Positions 1 through 10,583 of a stretch of 46,445 bases of DNA are shown piece by piece. Every line of letters starts with the position of its first letter. The stretch's first letter is position 1. Source of the stretch: Geminicoccaceae bacterium (GTDB lineage: Bacteria > Pseudomonadota > Alphaproteobacteria > Geminicoccales > Geminicoccaceae); assembly GCA_025062095.1 (NCBI GenBank), contig JANXAZ010000027.1, positions 1 to 46,445 of the forward strand, read 5' to 3'. The position numbers were made by a program, and so were the translations under genes. The notes under the pieces are model-generated. The model did not search any database. It had not been told where the DNA came from and worked only from the letters and a program-made list of their open reading frames with translations.

Positions 1-891
1 CGAAAGAAGCGAGCGCAGCCGGCGCAGACCGACGCGCAGCTGGTGCGCGGCTTCCGGATCGCCGCTCGCGCGCACGGAAGGCTCGTTGCCGAGCCAATGG
101 GCGAGACAGGAAAGACCCAGGCGAACGAAGGCTTCGCCGACCGTCGCGCGCGGATCGAGTTCCACGCGGCCGGCCTTGATCGGGGGCGGGAGGATCCCGG
201 CCGCGAGCGCCCAGCCCCGGCTCGCCTTGTCGCGGATCTCGAGGGCGAGGGGGAGTTCCCCGCGCAAGCGCTCGGCGAGCCCCAAAAGGGCGCTTTTGTC
301 TCCTTTCCGCAGCTCGAGCTCGATCTCCGCCACGGGCTCTTCTCTGCCGTCGGCGCGGATCGAGCCGCGGTCGAGGGCGACCTCGACGACCCCGCGCGGC
401 CGCGAGCGCTCGGGCCAGCCCACGCGCAGCTCGGTGCGCTCGATGCGGGTCTCGAAGACCGGGGCCAAGCGATCCGGCGCGACGGCATCGAGAAGCGCGT
501 GCGCGCGCGTGCCGGCGAAGGCGGAGAGATCGGGGATCGCGCGGGCGATCGGCACCTCCCATTGGGCCCGATCGGCGATCGCGCCCGCCCCTTCGGATGT
601 CGCCTCGAGGGTCTGTACGAAGCCCGAGCCGTCGCTGCGCACGCGCAGCGCCAGGCCCCGCGCGAGCAAGGCCCGATCGGGCGTGTCGTAATAGACGCTC
701 ACGAGGTTCCGCCGTCGCGGCCGATCGAGCGCGCGTTCGGCGAGCACGGCACGGGAGGGGAGAGCCGCGAGCGCCTCGGCGGGCGCGCGCAAGCGCAGCT
801 CGATCTCGCGCCCGTCCCGGATCCGCGGTTCGCCGAGGAGGATCGACGGTTCGTTCTCGTGCACCCGGATGCGCCCCGCGCTCGCGCCCAC
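1..891 (-). CDS. CYTH-CHAD domain protein (triphosphatase-like), 3' end outside window
   Basis: The reading frame is open from about 891 to the left edge (297 codons visible) and continues beyond it. The start of a CYTH domain is recognised by the EIELRL motif near residue 30. It is followed by alternating charged strands such as RNLVSVYYDTPDRALLARG and a VEVALDRGSIRADG segment, typical of the triphosphate tunnel fold that hydrolyses inorganic triphosphate or binds phosphorylated ligands. From about residue 250 a CHAD domain begins (AHQLRVGLRRLRSLLS with the conserved His). CHAD domains are His-rich helical modules that bind polyphosphate. Start codon choice is uncertain: GTG at 891 or GTG at 864, neither with a well-placed ribosome binding site. 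The gene is divergent from the UspA gene. The family call is firm. Triphosphatase activity is inferred. Confidence 0.85.
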   Translation of the reverse strand, partial: MGASAGRIRVHENEPSILLGEPRIRDGREIELRLRAPAEALAALPSRAVLAERALDRPRRRNLVSVYYDTPDRALLARGLALRVRSDGSGFVQTLEATSEGAGAIADRAQWEVPIARAIPDLSAFAGTRAHALLDAVAPDRLAPVFETRIERTELRVGWPERSRPRGVVEVALDRGSIRADGREEPVAEIELELRKGDKSALLGLAERLRGELPLALEIRDKASRGWALAAGILPPPIKAGRVELDPRATVGEAFVRLGLSCLAHWLGNEPSVRASGDPEAAHQLRVGLRRLRSLLS

Positions 892-994
892 GACCTCTTC
901 GCGGGGGCTCCTATCCGCTGCGTGACGCCGGCGCAACGCGACGCGAGCGCGGTTTCGTGCTAACCAGGAGCGCGCAGCCACGGGGAGGATCGCG

Positions 995-1837
995 GTGACT
1001 CTGAAGGACCTGCTCGTCCAGCTCGATGCCGGCGAGGCGTCGCATGCGCGGCTCGAGGTCGCACTCGCCCTCGCGCGCGCTTTCGAGGCGCATCTCGCCG
1101 CGCTTTGTCTGGTCGTCGAGCCCTACGTGCCGGCGGTGGTGGGCGTGAACCTGCCGGCCGAGGTCCTGGCCCAGCAGCGCGCGCAAGCCGAGGCCGCGGC
1201 GGACGAGGTCCTCGCGCGCGCCGCCGAACGCGCGCGCAACGAAGGGGTGAGCTTCGAGACGCGCCGCGAGACGGTCATGGTCGATCGCCTGCCCGATGCG
1301 CTCGCCCGCCACGCCCGCCACGCCGACCTGGCCATCGTCGGTCAGCCCGATCCCGAGCGCGGGGGCGTCGACGACACGCTCATGGTCGAGGCCGCCTTCA
1401 TGGCCTCCGGTCGTCCCGCCCTCGTCATCCCCTACATCGGCGCGCGGACCATGCCCCCCGAGCGGGCGATCTGCGCTTGGGACGGCTCGCGCGAGGCGGC
1501 GCGGGCGCTCAACGACGCCCTGCCCCTTCTGAAAAAGGCGAAAGAGACGGCGGTCGTGGTCATCGACCCCGAGAAGCTGGGCGATCGGGTCGGAGCCGTT
1601 CCGGGAGCGGACATCGGCGCCCATCTCGCCCGCCACGGGGTCAACGTCACGGTCAAGACGCTGCAATCGGGAGGCCTCGATCCCGGCGACGTGCTCTTGT
1701 CGACGGCGGCCGACGAGGGCGCGGATCTCCTGGTCATGGGCGGGTACGGTCATTCCCGGCTGCGGGAGCTGATCCTCGGCGGCACGACCAAGAACATCCT
1801 CGAACACATGACCATTCCCGTGTTGTTCTCGCACTGA
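995..1837 (+). CDS. Universal stress protein with two UspA domains
   Basis: A 280-residue tandem UspA protein. The first half starts with the usual beta-strand LKDLLVQLDAG, and the second half restarts near residue 150 at PERAICAWDGSREAARAL. The C-terminal half carries the ATP-binding glycine signature GGYGHSRLRELILGG, which is the form seen in the tandem alphaproteobacterial subfamily. The first half lacks an obvious glycine signature, so probably only domain 2 binds nucleotide. Such proteins are cytoplasmic and linked to starvation, redox or envelope stress. Their direct reaction is usually unknown. The GTG start at 995 is preceded by GGGGAGGAT at a suitable distance. The stop is only 6 bases from the GTG of the next gene, so the two are probably co-transcribed. 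Confidence 0.9.
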   Translation: MTLKDLLVQLDAGEASHARLEVALALARAFEAHLAALCLVVEPYVPAVVGVNLPAEVLAQQRAQAEAAADEVLARAAERARNEGVSFETRRETVMVDRLPDALARHARHADLAIVGQPDPERGGVDDTLMVEAAFMASGRPALVIPYIGARTMPPERAICAWDGSREAARALNDALPLLKKAKETAVVVIDPEKLGDRVGAVPGADIGAHLARHGVNVTVKTLQSGGLDPGDVLLSTAADEGADLLVMGGYGHSRLRELILGGTTKNILEHMTIPVLFSH

Positions 1838-1843
1838 GCGCCG

Positions 1844-2578
1844 GTGCGCGCCCGGGCCCTCGCCGCCGCGCTCTTTCTCGCCGCCCTCGCGCCCGCTCGG
1901 GCGAGCCAGGAGGTCCTCCTTCTCGTCACCGCGACCGCCGGATACCGACACGAATCGATCCCGGCGGCGGTGCGCGCCCTGACCGAGCTCGCCGAACCCC
2001 TGGGCCTGATGCCGCGGCGGCTCGAAGGGCCGACCCCGTTGCCCGCGCTCGACCTCCGGGACGTCCGGGTGGTGGCGCTCGTGCACACCACGGGTACGTT
2101 CCTCGCACCCGAAGCGCGCGCCGCGCTCGCCGCCTTCGTGCACGCGGGCGGCGGTCTGTTCGCGGTCCACGCCGCGGCCGACGCCCATTACGAGGACCCG
2201 CTGTGGCGCGATCTCGTGGGCGCCTGGTTCCTCTCCCATCCACCGGGGTTGCAGACGACCGTCGTACGCTTCGCCGAGGAGCTGCCGGGCTTCGCTGCGC
2301 TGGGCGGCGGCCGGCGTTGGGTGGTGACCGACGAGCTCTACGACTTCCGCGACAATCCCCGCGGGCGGGTGCGGGTGATCGCGACCGTCGACGAGACGAC
2401 CTACGCGGGCGGGCGGATGGGGGCGGATCATCCGATCGCCTGGTGCCACGAGCCCGGCCGGGGGCGCAGCTGGTACACGGGTCTGGGCCACCGCCCCGAG
2501 CTCTGGGACGATCCCGTGTTCCGCGAGCACCTCGGCCGCGGTCTCGCCTGGGTCGCGCGGCGCGGAGCCACCTGCTGA
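1844..2578 (+). CDS. Exported ThuA-like domain protein
   Basis: A 244-residue protein with an N-terminal signal peptide: Arg-rich start, hydrophobic LAAALFLAALAPARA, cleavage near residue 20. The rest is a ThuA-like class I glutamine-amidotransferase-like fold: VLLLVTATAGYRHESIPAAV, a VVALVHTTGTFL strand, GGGLFAVHAAADAHYEDPLW, then DHPIAWCHEPGRGRSWYTGLGH near the end. The last motifs are the conserved core of the ThuA family named after trehalose utilisation. In practice many members are secreted or periplasmic proteins of sugar-related function, and no substrate can be assigned here. Start GTG 1844 follows directly on the UspA gene. A strong hairpin lies just downstream. The family call is confident, the biochemical role unknown. 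Confidence 0.85.
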   Translation: MRARALAAALFLAALAPARASQEVLLLVTATAGYRHESIPAAVRALTELAEPLGLMPRRLEGPTPLPALDLRDVRVVALVHTTGTFLAPEARAALAAFVHAGGGLFAVHAAADAHYEDPLWRDLVGAWFLSHPPGLQTTVVRFAEELPGFAALGGGRRWVVTDELYDFRDNPRGRVRVIATVDETTYAGGRMGADHPIAWCHEPGRGRSWYTGLGHRPELWDDPVFREHLGRGLAWVARRGATC

Positions 2579-2589
2579 GCCCCCGCGCG

Positions 2590-2628
2590 CACCGCCGGCG
2601 ACGGGGGCGGACCCCCGCTCCGGCGGTG
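2590..2628. terminator. Bidirectional hairpin between convergent thuA-like gene and ftsZ
   Basis: A long GC hairpin. CACCGCCGG (2590-2598) pairs perfectly with CCGGCGGTG (2620-2628), and an inner CGGGGG (2602-2607) pairs with CCCCCG (2612-2617) around a CGGA loop. It sits exactly between two convergent stop codons (2578 and 2669). There is no T-tract on either side, so it may need Rho or act mainly as an mRNA 3' stabiliser. Confidence 0.65.
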
Positions 2629-2668
2629 CTCGGAAGGATCTCGTCCGCGCGGGCGCGTTCCGCGCGCG

Positions 2669-4048
2669 TCAATCCTCGCGCCGCTCGCGGCGCAAGAAGG
2701 CCGGGATGTCGCTCGCCTCGACGAGTTCCGGCCGCTCCACGCGGGTCTCCGGCTCCCGGGGTTCGGGCGCGGGCTTGCTCGCCGTGCCGCGCTGGAAGGT
2801 GAAGTTGCGCATCCGCTCGATGAACGACGGTGCCCGGCTCTCGCCCGTGCTCGCGCGGGCGCCCGGCCGCAGGGCGCGCAGCCCGCTTCCGGGGCTCGCG
2901 CCGGCGGCTCCGACGCTCGTCCCTTCGCCGACGCTCGTCGCCTTGAGCTGAGCCGCGGGGCTCGGGACCGCGGGCTTGGCCGCCGGGCGCGCGGGGAAGG
3001 GGGCGGGTTGCGGGCGGTGGAGCTGGGAGGGGAAGACGAAGGCGCGGCTCGCGGTCTCGCTGTCGCGTGCCGGCCGCTCCTCGGGGCTCGAGATCCCGGT
3101 CGCGACCACCGAGATGCGCATGCGGCCTTCCATGGTCGGATCGAAGGTCGAGCCGAAGATGATGTTCGCGTCGGGATCGACCTCCTCGCGGATCCGGTTG
3201 GCGGCGGCGTCGACTTCGTAGAGCGTCATGTCGTAGCCGCCGGTGATGTTGATGAGCACGGCGCGCGCCCCGCGCATCGAGACGTCGTCGAGAAGCGGAT
3301 TGTTGATCGCCGCTTCCGCCGCCTCGATGGCGCGTCGCTCGCCCGAGGCCTCGCCCGTGCCCATCATGGCCTTGCCCATCTCGCTCATCACCGTGCGGAT
3401 GTCGGCGAAGTCGAGGTTGATGAGCCCGGGCATGACCATGAGGTCGGTGACCCCGCGCACGCCCATGTGCAGCACCTGATCGGCCATGCGGAAGGCGTCG
3501 GCGAAGGTCGTCTTCTCGTTGGCGAGACGGAAGAGGTTCTGATTGGGGATGACGATCAGAGTGTCGACGTACTGTTGGAGTTCGGCGAGGCCCTGCTCGG
3601 CGATGCGCATGCGGTGCGCGCCTTCGAAGTGGAAGGGCTTGGTCACCACCGCGACGGTGAGGATCCCCTGCTCGCGCACCGCGCGCGCGATCACCGGAGC
3701 CGCGCCGGTCCCGGTACCGCCGCCCATGCCGGCGGTGATGAAGACCATGTGGCTGCCCTGGAGCTGATCGAGGATCTCGTCGAGCGCCTCTTCCGCCGCG
3801 GCGCGGCCGACCTCGGGCCGGGCACCGGCGCCGAGCCCGTGGGTGATCGAGACGCCGAGCTGGATCTTGCGGTCGGTCAAGCAGTTGGCGAGCGCTTGGG
3901 CGTCGGTGTTGCAGACCACGAACTCCACCCCTTCCAGGTGGGAGGTGATCATGTTGTTGACGGCGTTGCCGCCCGCACCGCCCACGCCGACCACCGTGAT
4001 CTTGGGCTTGAGCTCCTGGCCCAGGGGAATGGAGAGATTGATCGTCAT
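2669..4048 (-). CDS. ftsZ: Cell division protein FtsZ
   Basis: A tubulin-like GTPase that polymerises into the Z ring and recruits the divisome. The 459 residues include the nucleotide-binding GGAGGNA (about 23-29), the tubulin signature GMGGGTGTG (107-115), the NTDAQAL strand and the T7 loop region [12 protein letters not shown] disordered Pro/Ala/Ser-rich linker runs from about residue 325 to 445. The conserved C-terminal peptide DIPAFLRR follows and is the docking site for FtsA and other partners. The ATG at 4048 has a strong GAGGAGGAG upstream. FtsZ is the last gene of the dcw operon, separated from ftsA by 84 bases holding a strong hairpin, which suggests its level is set partly separately from upstream genes. 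Confidence 0.99.
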   Translation of the reverse strand: MTINLSIPLGQELKPKITVVGVGGAGGNAVNNMITSHLEGVEFVVCNTDAQALANCLTDRKIQLGVSITHGLGAGARPEVGRAAAEEALDEILDQLQGSHMVFITAGMGGGTGTGAAPVIARAVREQGILTVAVVTKPFHFEGAHRMRIAEQGLAELQQYVDTLIVIPNQNLFRLANEKTTFADAFRMADQVLHMGVRGVTDLMVMPGLINLDFADIRTVMSEMGKAMMGTGEASGERRAIEAAEAAINNPLLDDVSMRGARAVLINITGGYDMTLYEVDAAANRIREEVDPDANIIFGSTFDPTMEGRMRISVVATGISSPEERPARDSETASRAFVFPSQLHRPQPAPFPARPAAKPAVPSPAAQLKATSVGEGTSVGAAGASPGSGLRALRPGARASTGESRAPSFIERMRNFTFQRGTASKPAPEPREPETRVERPELVEASDIPAFLRRERRED

Positions 4049-4091
4049 CCTCGTTCTCCTCCTCGCTCGTTCCCGGTCCGAAGGGCCGCAA

Positions 4092-4118
4092 CGCGGCCGC
4101 GGGGCAAGCGCGGCCGCG
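4092..4118 (-). promoter_or_regulatory. Perfect hairpin in the ftsA-ftsZ intergenic gap
   Basis: Two copies of the self-complementary 10-mer CGCGGCCGCG (4092-4101 and 4109-4118) are separated by a 7-base loop. They form a 10-bp all-GC stem in the ftsA-ftsZ message, about 44 bases before the ftsZ start. This is one of only two non-overlapping junctions in the operon. It may be a processing or stability element, an attenuator or a ribosome stand-by structure. No T-tract follows it, so full termination is unlikely. Confidence 0.5.
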
Positions 4119-4132
4119 GGGGCTCGGGCCCC

Positions 4133-5416
4133 TCAGAAGTTGCTCTTCAACCAGGCGCGCAGCCGACCCAGACGCTCGCCCACGCCGCGCCGGCCGTCGC
4201 TCGCGAGCGGGCTCTCGTCCCCGGGTTCCGCCGTCTGGACGAGAAGCGCGCCCAGAGCCGAGGCGAGGGCCGGGTCCTGGTCGGTGCGGAGCGCGACGGC
4301 CGCCGGCCGCGGCCGCCCGATGCGCGCCGGAAGGCCGAAGATCTCGCGCGCGAGCTCGTCCATGCCCTCGAGCTGGGCGCTCCCCCCGGTGAGCACGATC
4401 GAGCGCGGGGGACGGGCGCGCAGAATGGCGCCGCGCTCGCGCAGACGGCTCGCCACGGCTTCGAGAATCTCCTCCGCGCGGGCGCGCACGATCGTGGTCA
4501 GGCGCGTGCGCGGGACCTCGCCGGTGGGCGGATCGAAGCCGTCGCCGGGTTCGAGCCGGATGCGCACGTGATCGTCACAGGCTCGCCAGACCACCGCGCC
4601 GTAGAGGCTCTTCACCCGTTCGGCGAGCTTGCGGTCGATCTCGAGACCCCAGGCGATGTCGTGGGTGATCCGCTCGCCCCCGAGATCGATCCGATCGATC
4701 CAGGCGAGCTTGTCGGCGGTGAAATGCGCCACGTGGGTCGCCTGCGCTCCCATGTCGACGACGAGACAGCCGCGCTCGCGCTCGTCGGGGAACAAACAGC
4801 CGAGGCCGGCGGCGAAAGGAGCGGCGACGAGCGCGCGGACCTCGAGGTGGCAGCGCTCGAGCACGCGCAGGACCCGCTGCAGCGGCTCGCGCCGCGCGAC
4901 GACGAGATGGACGAGGACGCGCAACCGCGAGCCCGAGAGCCCGCGCGGATCCTCGACCGGACGGCCGTCGTCGACCCGCGCCTCGAGCGCCACCCGGTGG
5001 AGCACGGCCAGGCCCTGGCGGGCGACCTCCAGGCGCGCCCGCTCGAGGACCGCGTGCATGCACTCGGCGTCGACCGTTTGTCCGCCCAAGGCGCGTTCGA
5101 CCTCGAGGAGAACCGAGTGCGGCCGGCCGGCCCCGACGCTCGCGATCACCGTTTCGACCATCTGGCCGGCTTCGTCCTCGGCCTCTTGGAGCACGGCGCG
5201 GATCGCCGCCTCGGCCGCTTCGAGGTCGACGATCTCGCCGCCGTCGATCCCGTCCGCCGCCTGCAGCCCGCGTCCGACGAGTTCGAGCCCGCCGTCGGGC
5301 CGAGCGATCGCGATCAGACAGGCGATCTTGCTCGTGCCGATGTCGAGCGCCGCGAGCAGCGATGCGGGTCGAACCCCGATCCCGGGAAGCCGGAGCGGGG
5401 AGAGGGCCAGGCTCAT
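4133..5416 (-). CDS. ftsA: Cell division protein FtsA
   Basis: An actin-fold ATPase that tethers FtsZ filaments to the membrane and signals to FtsN/FtsQ-side divisome proteins. The 427 residues begin MSLALSPLRLPG. The phosphate-1 motif is LDIGTSKIACLIA. The 1C subdomain follows (about residues 85-160), and a second phosphate-type loop LVVDMGAQATHVAHF and the adenosine motif VLTGGSAQLEGMDELA are visible. The C-terminus GERLGRLRAWLKSNF is the expected amphipathic membrane-targeting helix. The start at 5416 is chosen because its ATG overlaps the ftsQ TGA as ATGA; a longer frame to 5485 would add an unconserved 23-residue extension. It works directly with FtsZ, encoded next. Confidence 0.97.
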   Translation of the reverse strand: MSLALSPLRLPGIGVRPASLLAALDIGTSKIACLIAIARPDGGLELVGRGLQAADGIDGGEIVDLEAAEAAIRAVLQEAEDEAGQMVETVIASVGAGRPHSVLLEVERALGGQTVDAECMHAVLERARLEVARQGLAVLHRVALEARVDDGRPVEDPRGLSGSRLRVLVHLVVARREPLQRVLRVLERCHLEVRALVAAPFAAGLGCLFPDERERGCLVVDMGAQATHVAHFTADKLAWIDRIDLGGERITHDIAWGLEIDRKLAERVKSLYGAVVWRACDDHVRIRLEPGDGFDPPTGEVPRTRLTTIVRARAEEILEAVASRLRERGAILRARPPRSIVLTGGSAQLEGMDELAREIFGLPARIGRPRPAAVALRTDQDPALASALGALLVQTAEPGDESPLASDGRRGVGERLGRLRAWLKSNF

Positions 5417-6273
5417 GCGCCGCGTCCTCCCTGCGGCTGCGGGACGCGGCGGGTCGCCGCGTCCACGGTCCGAACCACGATCCATTCGGGCGTGCGCAGA
5501 TCGACCACGTCGATCGCGCGCGCGAGAAGTCCGTGCGCGCGTTCCTCGGCGGCCAGACGCGCGAGCGCCGCGGCCGGGTCGGCCTCGGGCAAGCGGACTT
5601 CGATGCGGCCGTCGAGGTAGAGGTTCCAGCGCCGCTCGCCCACGTAGCTCGCCGCGGTCACCCGGCGCGCGATCTCGGGCGTTTGCGCGAGCAGCGCGAA
5701 GAGCTCCTTGGCCGCCCGCGGCGCCCCCTTACCGGCCAGCAAAGGCAGCCCGGTAAAGGCGCGCAGATCGCTCACCGGAACGATCTCGCCCTCCTCGTCG
5801 ACGAGCTTCACCCGCGCACCGTCGCGCTCTCGCCAGAGGGCGAGCGGTCGATGCTCCTCGAGGACCGCGTGGAGCGTATCGGGAAGCTGGCGACGGACGG
5901 CGGCCGTCCGAACCCACGGCAGGGCCTCGAGTTGTTTTCTCAGCTCGTTCAATTCAACCGAAAGTATAGGGACTCCCACCCGGCTTTCAAGCAACTTCAC
6001 GAGCGCCTCCGGCTCGGTGCGGACGCGCCCCTCCACCGTCACCTCGCGCACGACGAGTCCGAGCGCGCGGCTCGTCTGCTCGAAGGATCCCAGGAGAGCG
6101 AGGCTCAGCCGCTCCGGGAGCCCGGCTCTGGCCGCCGCGAGCACGCCCGGGGGAACGAGAAGGACGAGCGCGACCGCGGGCGCCCAGCGCCGCAACCGGC
6201 GCCGCCAGGGGCGCTCGCGTTCGAGGCGGACGGCGGCGCGCAGGCGCCGGGACAAGCGGCTCACGGGTCGCAT
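5413..6273 (-). CDS. ftsQ: Cell division protein FtsQ
   Basis: A single-pass divisome protein of 286 residues with a very basic cytoplasmic N-terminus (about 1-30). A transmembrane helix APAVALVLLVPPGVLAA (about 31-48) is followed by a periplasmic POTRA domain beginning at VREVTVEGRVRTEPEALVKLL, then the beta domain containing LPWVRTAAVRRQLPDTLHAVLEEHRPLALW. FtsQ bridges cytoplasmic FtsA/FtsZ to the septal synthase FtsW-FtsI through FtsL (and FtsB, which is not encoded here). The start ATG at 6273 lies inside the end of ddl (13-base overlap). The stop overlaps the ftsA start as ATGA. The upstream extension of this frame is antisense noise over ddl and was not used. Confidence 0.95.
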   Translation of the reverse strand: MRPVSRLSRRLRAAVRLERERPWRRRLRRWAPAVALVLLVPPGVLAAARAGLPERLSLALLGSFEQTSRALGLVVREVTVEGRVRTEPEALVKLLESRVGVPILSVELNELRKQLEALPWVRTAAVRRQLPDTLHAVLEEHRPLALWRERDGARVKLVDEEGEIVPVSDLRAFTGLPLLAGKGAPRAAKELFALLAQTPEIARRVTAASYVGERRWNLYLDGRIEVRLPEADPAAALARLAAEERAHGLLARAIDVVDLRTPEWIVVRTVDAATRRVPQPQGGRGA

Positions 6274-7175
6274 GTCGCCTCCTCGATCAGGCGCACGACG
6301 AGATCGGCGAAGGAGATGCCGCAGAAGGCCGCCTGCTCGGGGACGAGGGAAAGCGGGGTCATGCCCGGCTGGGTGTTGACCTCGAGGATGAACAGACCCT
6401 CTTCGCCCGAGCTCGGATCGAAGCGGAAATCGGCCCGGCTCACCCCGCGGCAGCCCAAGAGGCGATGAGCGGTACGCGCCCATTCCATCACTCGGGCGTA
6501 GATCGCCTCGGGCAGCGGAGCGGGCAAAAGGTGATCGGCGAGCCCCTCGGTGTATTTCGCGCGGTAGTCGTAAAAACCGGTTTTCGGGACGATCTCGGTG
6601 ACCGCGAGCGGCCGATCGCCGAGCACCGCGCAGGTGAGCTCGCGTCCGGGCACGTAGCGCTCGACGAGGAGCCGCGCGTCCGCGGCGAGATCGTCGCGGG
6701 CGAGGACGGGGGCGAGATCGCCGTCGAAGGAGATGGTCACGCCCACGCTCGAGCCTTCGGCGGCGGGCTTGACGACGAAAGGCGGCGGAAACGGCGCACC
6801 CTCGGCGCGAAGACGCGCGGGCGTCGTCTCCACGCCCTCCGGGCAGCGCAAGCCCGCGCTCGCGAACAGGCGTTTGGCCATGGGCTTGTCCATGGCGAGC
6901 GCGGAGGCGAGCACGCCGGAATGGGTGTAGGGGATGCCCATGAGGTCCAACAGCCCCTGCACGCGGCCGTCCTCGCCCATGCGCCCGTGCAGCGCGTTGA
7001 AACAGCAATCCGGGCGCAGCTCGAGCAGCCGTTGCGGGAGGTCGCGGCCGACGTCGATGCGGCTCACCCGATAACCGCGCTCTTCGAGCGCCCGGGCGCA
7101 GGCCTCGCCCGAGATCAGGCTCACCTCCCGCTCGGCCGAGAACCCGCCCATGAGCACCGCCACGTGTCGGCTCAC
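6261..7175 (-). CDS. ddl: D-alanine--D-alanine ligase
   Basis: An ATP-grasp enzyme that joins two D-alanines to give the terminal dipeptide added by MurF. The 304 residues fit the DdlB size. Visible motifs are the N-terminal VLMGGFSAEREVSLISG with the conserved Glu and Ser, CFNALHGRMGEDGRVQGLLD, the ATP-binding VVKPAAEGSSVGV, the omega-loop region FYDYRAKYTEG (Tyr-Lys-Tyr), and the Mg-binding EVNTQPGMTPLSLVPEQA. It starts at GTG 7175, overlapping the murB stop as GTGA, and its 3' end overlaps ftsQ. No regulatory signals are seen inside the operon. Confidence 0.97.
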   Translation of the reverse strand: MSRHVAVLMGGFSAEREVSLISGEACARALEERGYRVSRIDVGRDLPQRLLELRPDCCFNALHGRMGEDGRVQGLLDLMGIPYTHSGVLASALAMDKPMAKRLFASAGLRCPEGVETTPARLRAEGAPFPPPFVVKPAAEGSSVGVTISFDGDLAPVLARDDLAADARLLVERYVPGRELTCAVLGDRPLAVTEIVPKTGFYDYRAKYTEGLADHLLPAPLPEAIYARVMEWARTAHRLLGCRGVSRADFRFDPSSGEEGLFILEVNTQPGMTPLSLVPEQAAFCGISFADLVVRLIEEATCDP

Positions 7176-8082
7176 GGCGCGTCCTCCGCGGTGCCCGGCT
7201 CGCCCACGCGCAGGATCTCCCATTCGAGCGCGACGCCCGTGTGCGCCCGCACCCGCGCGCGCACGAGCTCGCCCAGGGCCTCGAGCTCGGCCGCTCGCGC
7301 ACCACCGGTGTTGACCAGGAAGTTGCAGTGCTTCTCGGAGACCATCGCCGCTCCGAGCCGCAGCCCGCGGCAGCCCGCCGCCTCGATGAGCCGCCAGGCC
7401 TTCTCTCCCGGCGGGTTCTTGAAAGTCGAGCCGCCGGTGGCCACGCCCTGCGGCTGGTTCGCCTCGCGCTCGGAGCGGATCGCCTCCATGCGGGCGCGGA
7501 TCGCGCGCGGATCCCCGGCGACGAGCGCGAAGGCGGCGCGCAGCACGATCGCGCCTTCGGGCAATCGGCTCTCGCGGTAGCCGAACCCGAGCTCGTCGCG
7601 CGAAAGGCGAAAGATGCGGCCCTCGCGGTCGAGGAGCTCGGCCCAGAGGAGCCGATCCGCCGTCTCTCCGCCGAAGGCCCCGGCGTTCATGCGCACCGCC
7701 CCGCCGATGGTGCCGGGGACGCCGACGAAGAACTCGAGCCCCGAAAGTCCGGCGCGGCAGGCCTCTCGCGCCACGTGCGCGTCGCGCGCTCCCGCCCCCG
7801 CGACGAGCGTCGTGCCCTCGACCTCGATCCGGGCGAAGACGCCTCCCAGGCGGACGACGGCGGCGTCGATCCCGCCGTCGCGCACCAGGAGATTGGAGGC
7901 CGCGCCCATCGGAAAGACCGCCATCGCGCCGTCGAGGGCGCGACGGAAGTCGCGCAGCTCCTCGAGATCGGCGGGTCGGAAGAACAGCCGCGCGGGTCCG
8001 CCGACGCGGAACCAGGTGAGCGGGGCGAGGGGAACGTTCGCGCGCAGCACCCCGCGCGGCGGCGTCCAGGTCGCGAGCGCGC

Positions 8083-8086
<4 letters not shown>
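7172..8086 (-). CDS. murB: UDP-N-acetylenolpyruvoylglucosamine reductase MurB
   Basis: An FAD enzyme that reduces UDP-GlcNAc-enolpyruvate to UDP-MurNAc with NADPH. The 304 residues show the type-I/II FAD-binding segments [13 protein letters not shown] and [17 protein letters not shown], the [29 protein letters not shown] block and the catalytic region [18 protein letters not shown]. The Ser proton donor lies in [10 protein letters not shown], and the conserved Glu is in [11 protein letters not shown]. The ATG at 8086 overlaps the murC stop (ATGA), and the gene's own stop overlaps ddl (GTGA), so translation is probably coupled through the three genes. Confidence 0.97.
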
Positions 8087-9497
<1,411 letters not shown>

Positions 9498-9501
<4 letters not shown>

Positions 9502-10583
9502 CGGCCGTCTCCTCCGCCGAAGGCGAGCTCTTCGAGGGCATCGGCGATGAGCGCCGCGGCGCGGGGACGGGCGAGGCGCCGGGCGGCGCGGGCGAGGGCC
9601 TCCCGCGCCGCCCCGTCGCTCAGGAGCGCGGCGAGAACGTCGGCGAGCGCGGCGGGCGAGGCGCGTTCCTGGGGGAGCAGGATCGCCGCGCCGGCCTCGG
9701 CGAGCGCACGGGCGTTGGCCGTTTGGTGGTCGTCGGCGGCGAACGGATAAGGGATCAGGATCGACGGGCGGGCGAGGGCGAGGAGCTCGGCCACGGTCGA
9801 GGCCCCCGCGCGCGCGATCACGAGATCGGCGGCCCCCATGCGCGCCGGGGCGTCGGCGAAGAAGGGAGCGAGCTCGACCGGCTGGTCGACGGCGCGATAG
9901 GCCGCGCGCACCCGGTCGAGGTCCTCGGGGCGGCACTGCTGGGCGATCGCGAGGCGGCGGCGGCACTCCGGCGGCAACAGGGCCACGGCCGCCGGCACGA
10001 GATCGGCGAAGACGCGCGCCCCCTGGCTCCCGCCGAGCACGAGGAGCCGCAGCCGATCGGAGGTCGCCGCGGTCGTTCGTTCGGGATCGAAATCGGGGCG
10101 GACGGGATTGCCGGTGACCACGAGCCGCGGCGGGGGAGCGGGGCAGGCGGCGGTGCGCTCGAAGGAAAGCGCGATCCGATGGGCGAAACGGGAGAGGAGC
10201 CGGTTGGCGCGACCCATGACGGCGTTCTGCTCGTGCACGAGGAGCGGCACGCGCAGGAGCCGGGCCGCGAGCGCCACCGGCACCGAGGCGTAGCCGCCGA
10301 AGGTGGCGGCGGCGGCCGGCCGCAGGCGTCGGAAGACGTGCAGCGCCTCGAGAAGGCCGCGGCCCAAGACGAAAAGCGCGGACAAGCGCTCGATCGCCGA
10401 GCCCCGCGGCGCCGCCGCCGGGATCACCCGGCGCGCGCTTTCGCTTCCCGCGAAGCGCGCGCCGCGCGCATCGGTGACGAGCGCGACCTCGCGTCCCCGC
10501 CGGCGCAGTTCCGCCGCCACCGCGAGCGCGGGGAACACGTGTCCGCCGGTGCCACCGGCGGCGAGGAGCAGGGGCCGGCTCAC
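9498..10583 (-). CDS. murG: UDP-GlcNAc:lipid I N-acetylglucosaminyltransferase MurG
   Basis: A peripheral inner-membrane GT-B glycosyltransferase that converts lipid I to lipid II. The 361 residues begin with the glycine loop [19 protein letters not shown] and the [17 protein letters not shown] segment. The [18 protein letters not shown] motif and the second-domain glycine loop [13 protein letters not shown] follow. The UDP-sugar binding block [36 protein letters not shown] completes the fold. The start is GTG 10583, overlapping the ftsW stop (GTGA). It acts immediately after MraY, on the substrate flipped across the membrane for FtsW/FtsI. Confidence 0.97.

Noticed and set aside
43-963. Plus-strand frame over the CYTH-CHAD gene
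   Set aside because: No recognisable domain, whereas the minus strand shows CYTH and CHAD motifs throughout.
911-2530. Long minus-strand frame antisense to the UspA and ThuA-like genes
   Set aside because: Arg/Gly/His-rich product with no family motifs. The plus-strand genes have clear domains and ribosome binding sites. Such frames are common in GC-rich DNA.
3008-5620. 870-codon plus-strand frame antisense to ftsZ, ftsA and ftsQ
   Set aside because: Low-complexity shadow product rich in Asp, His, Arg and Gly, with no domain. The opposite strand carries three certain genes.
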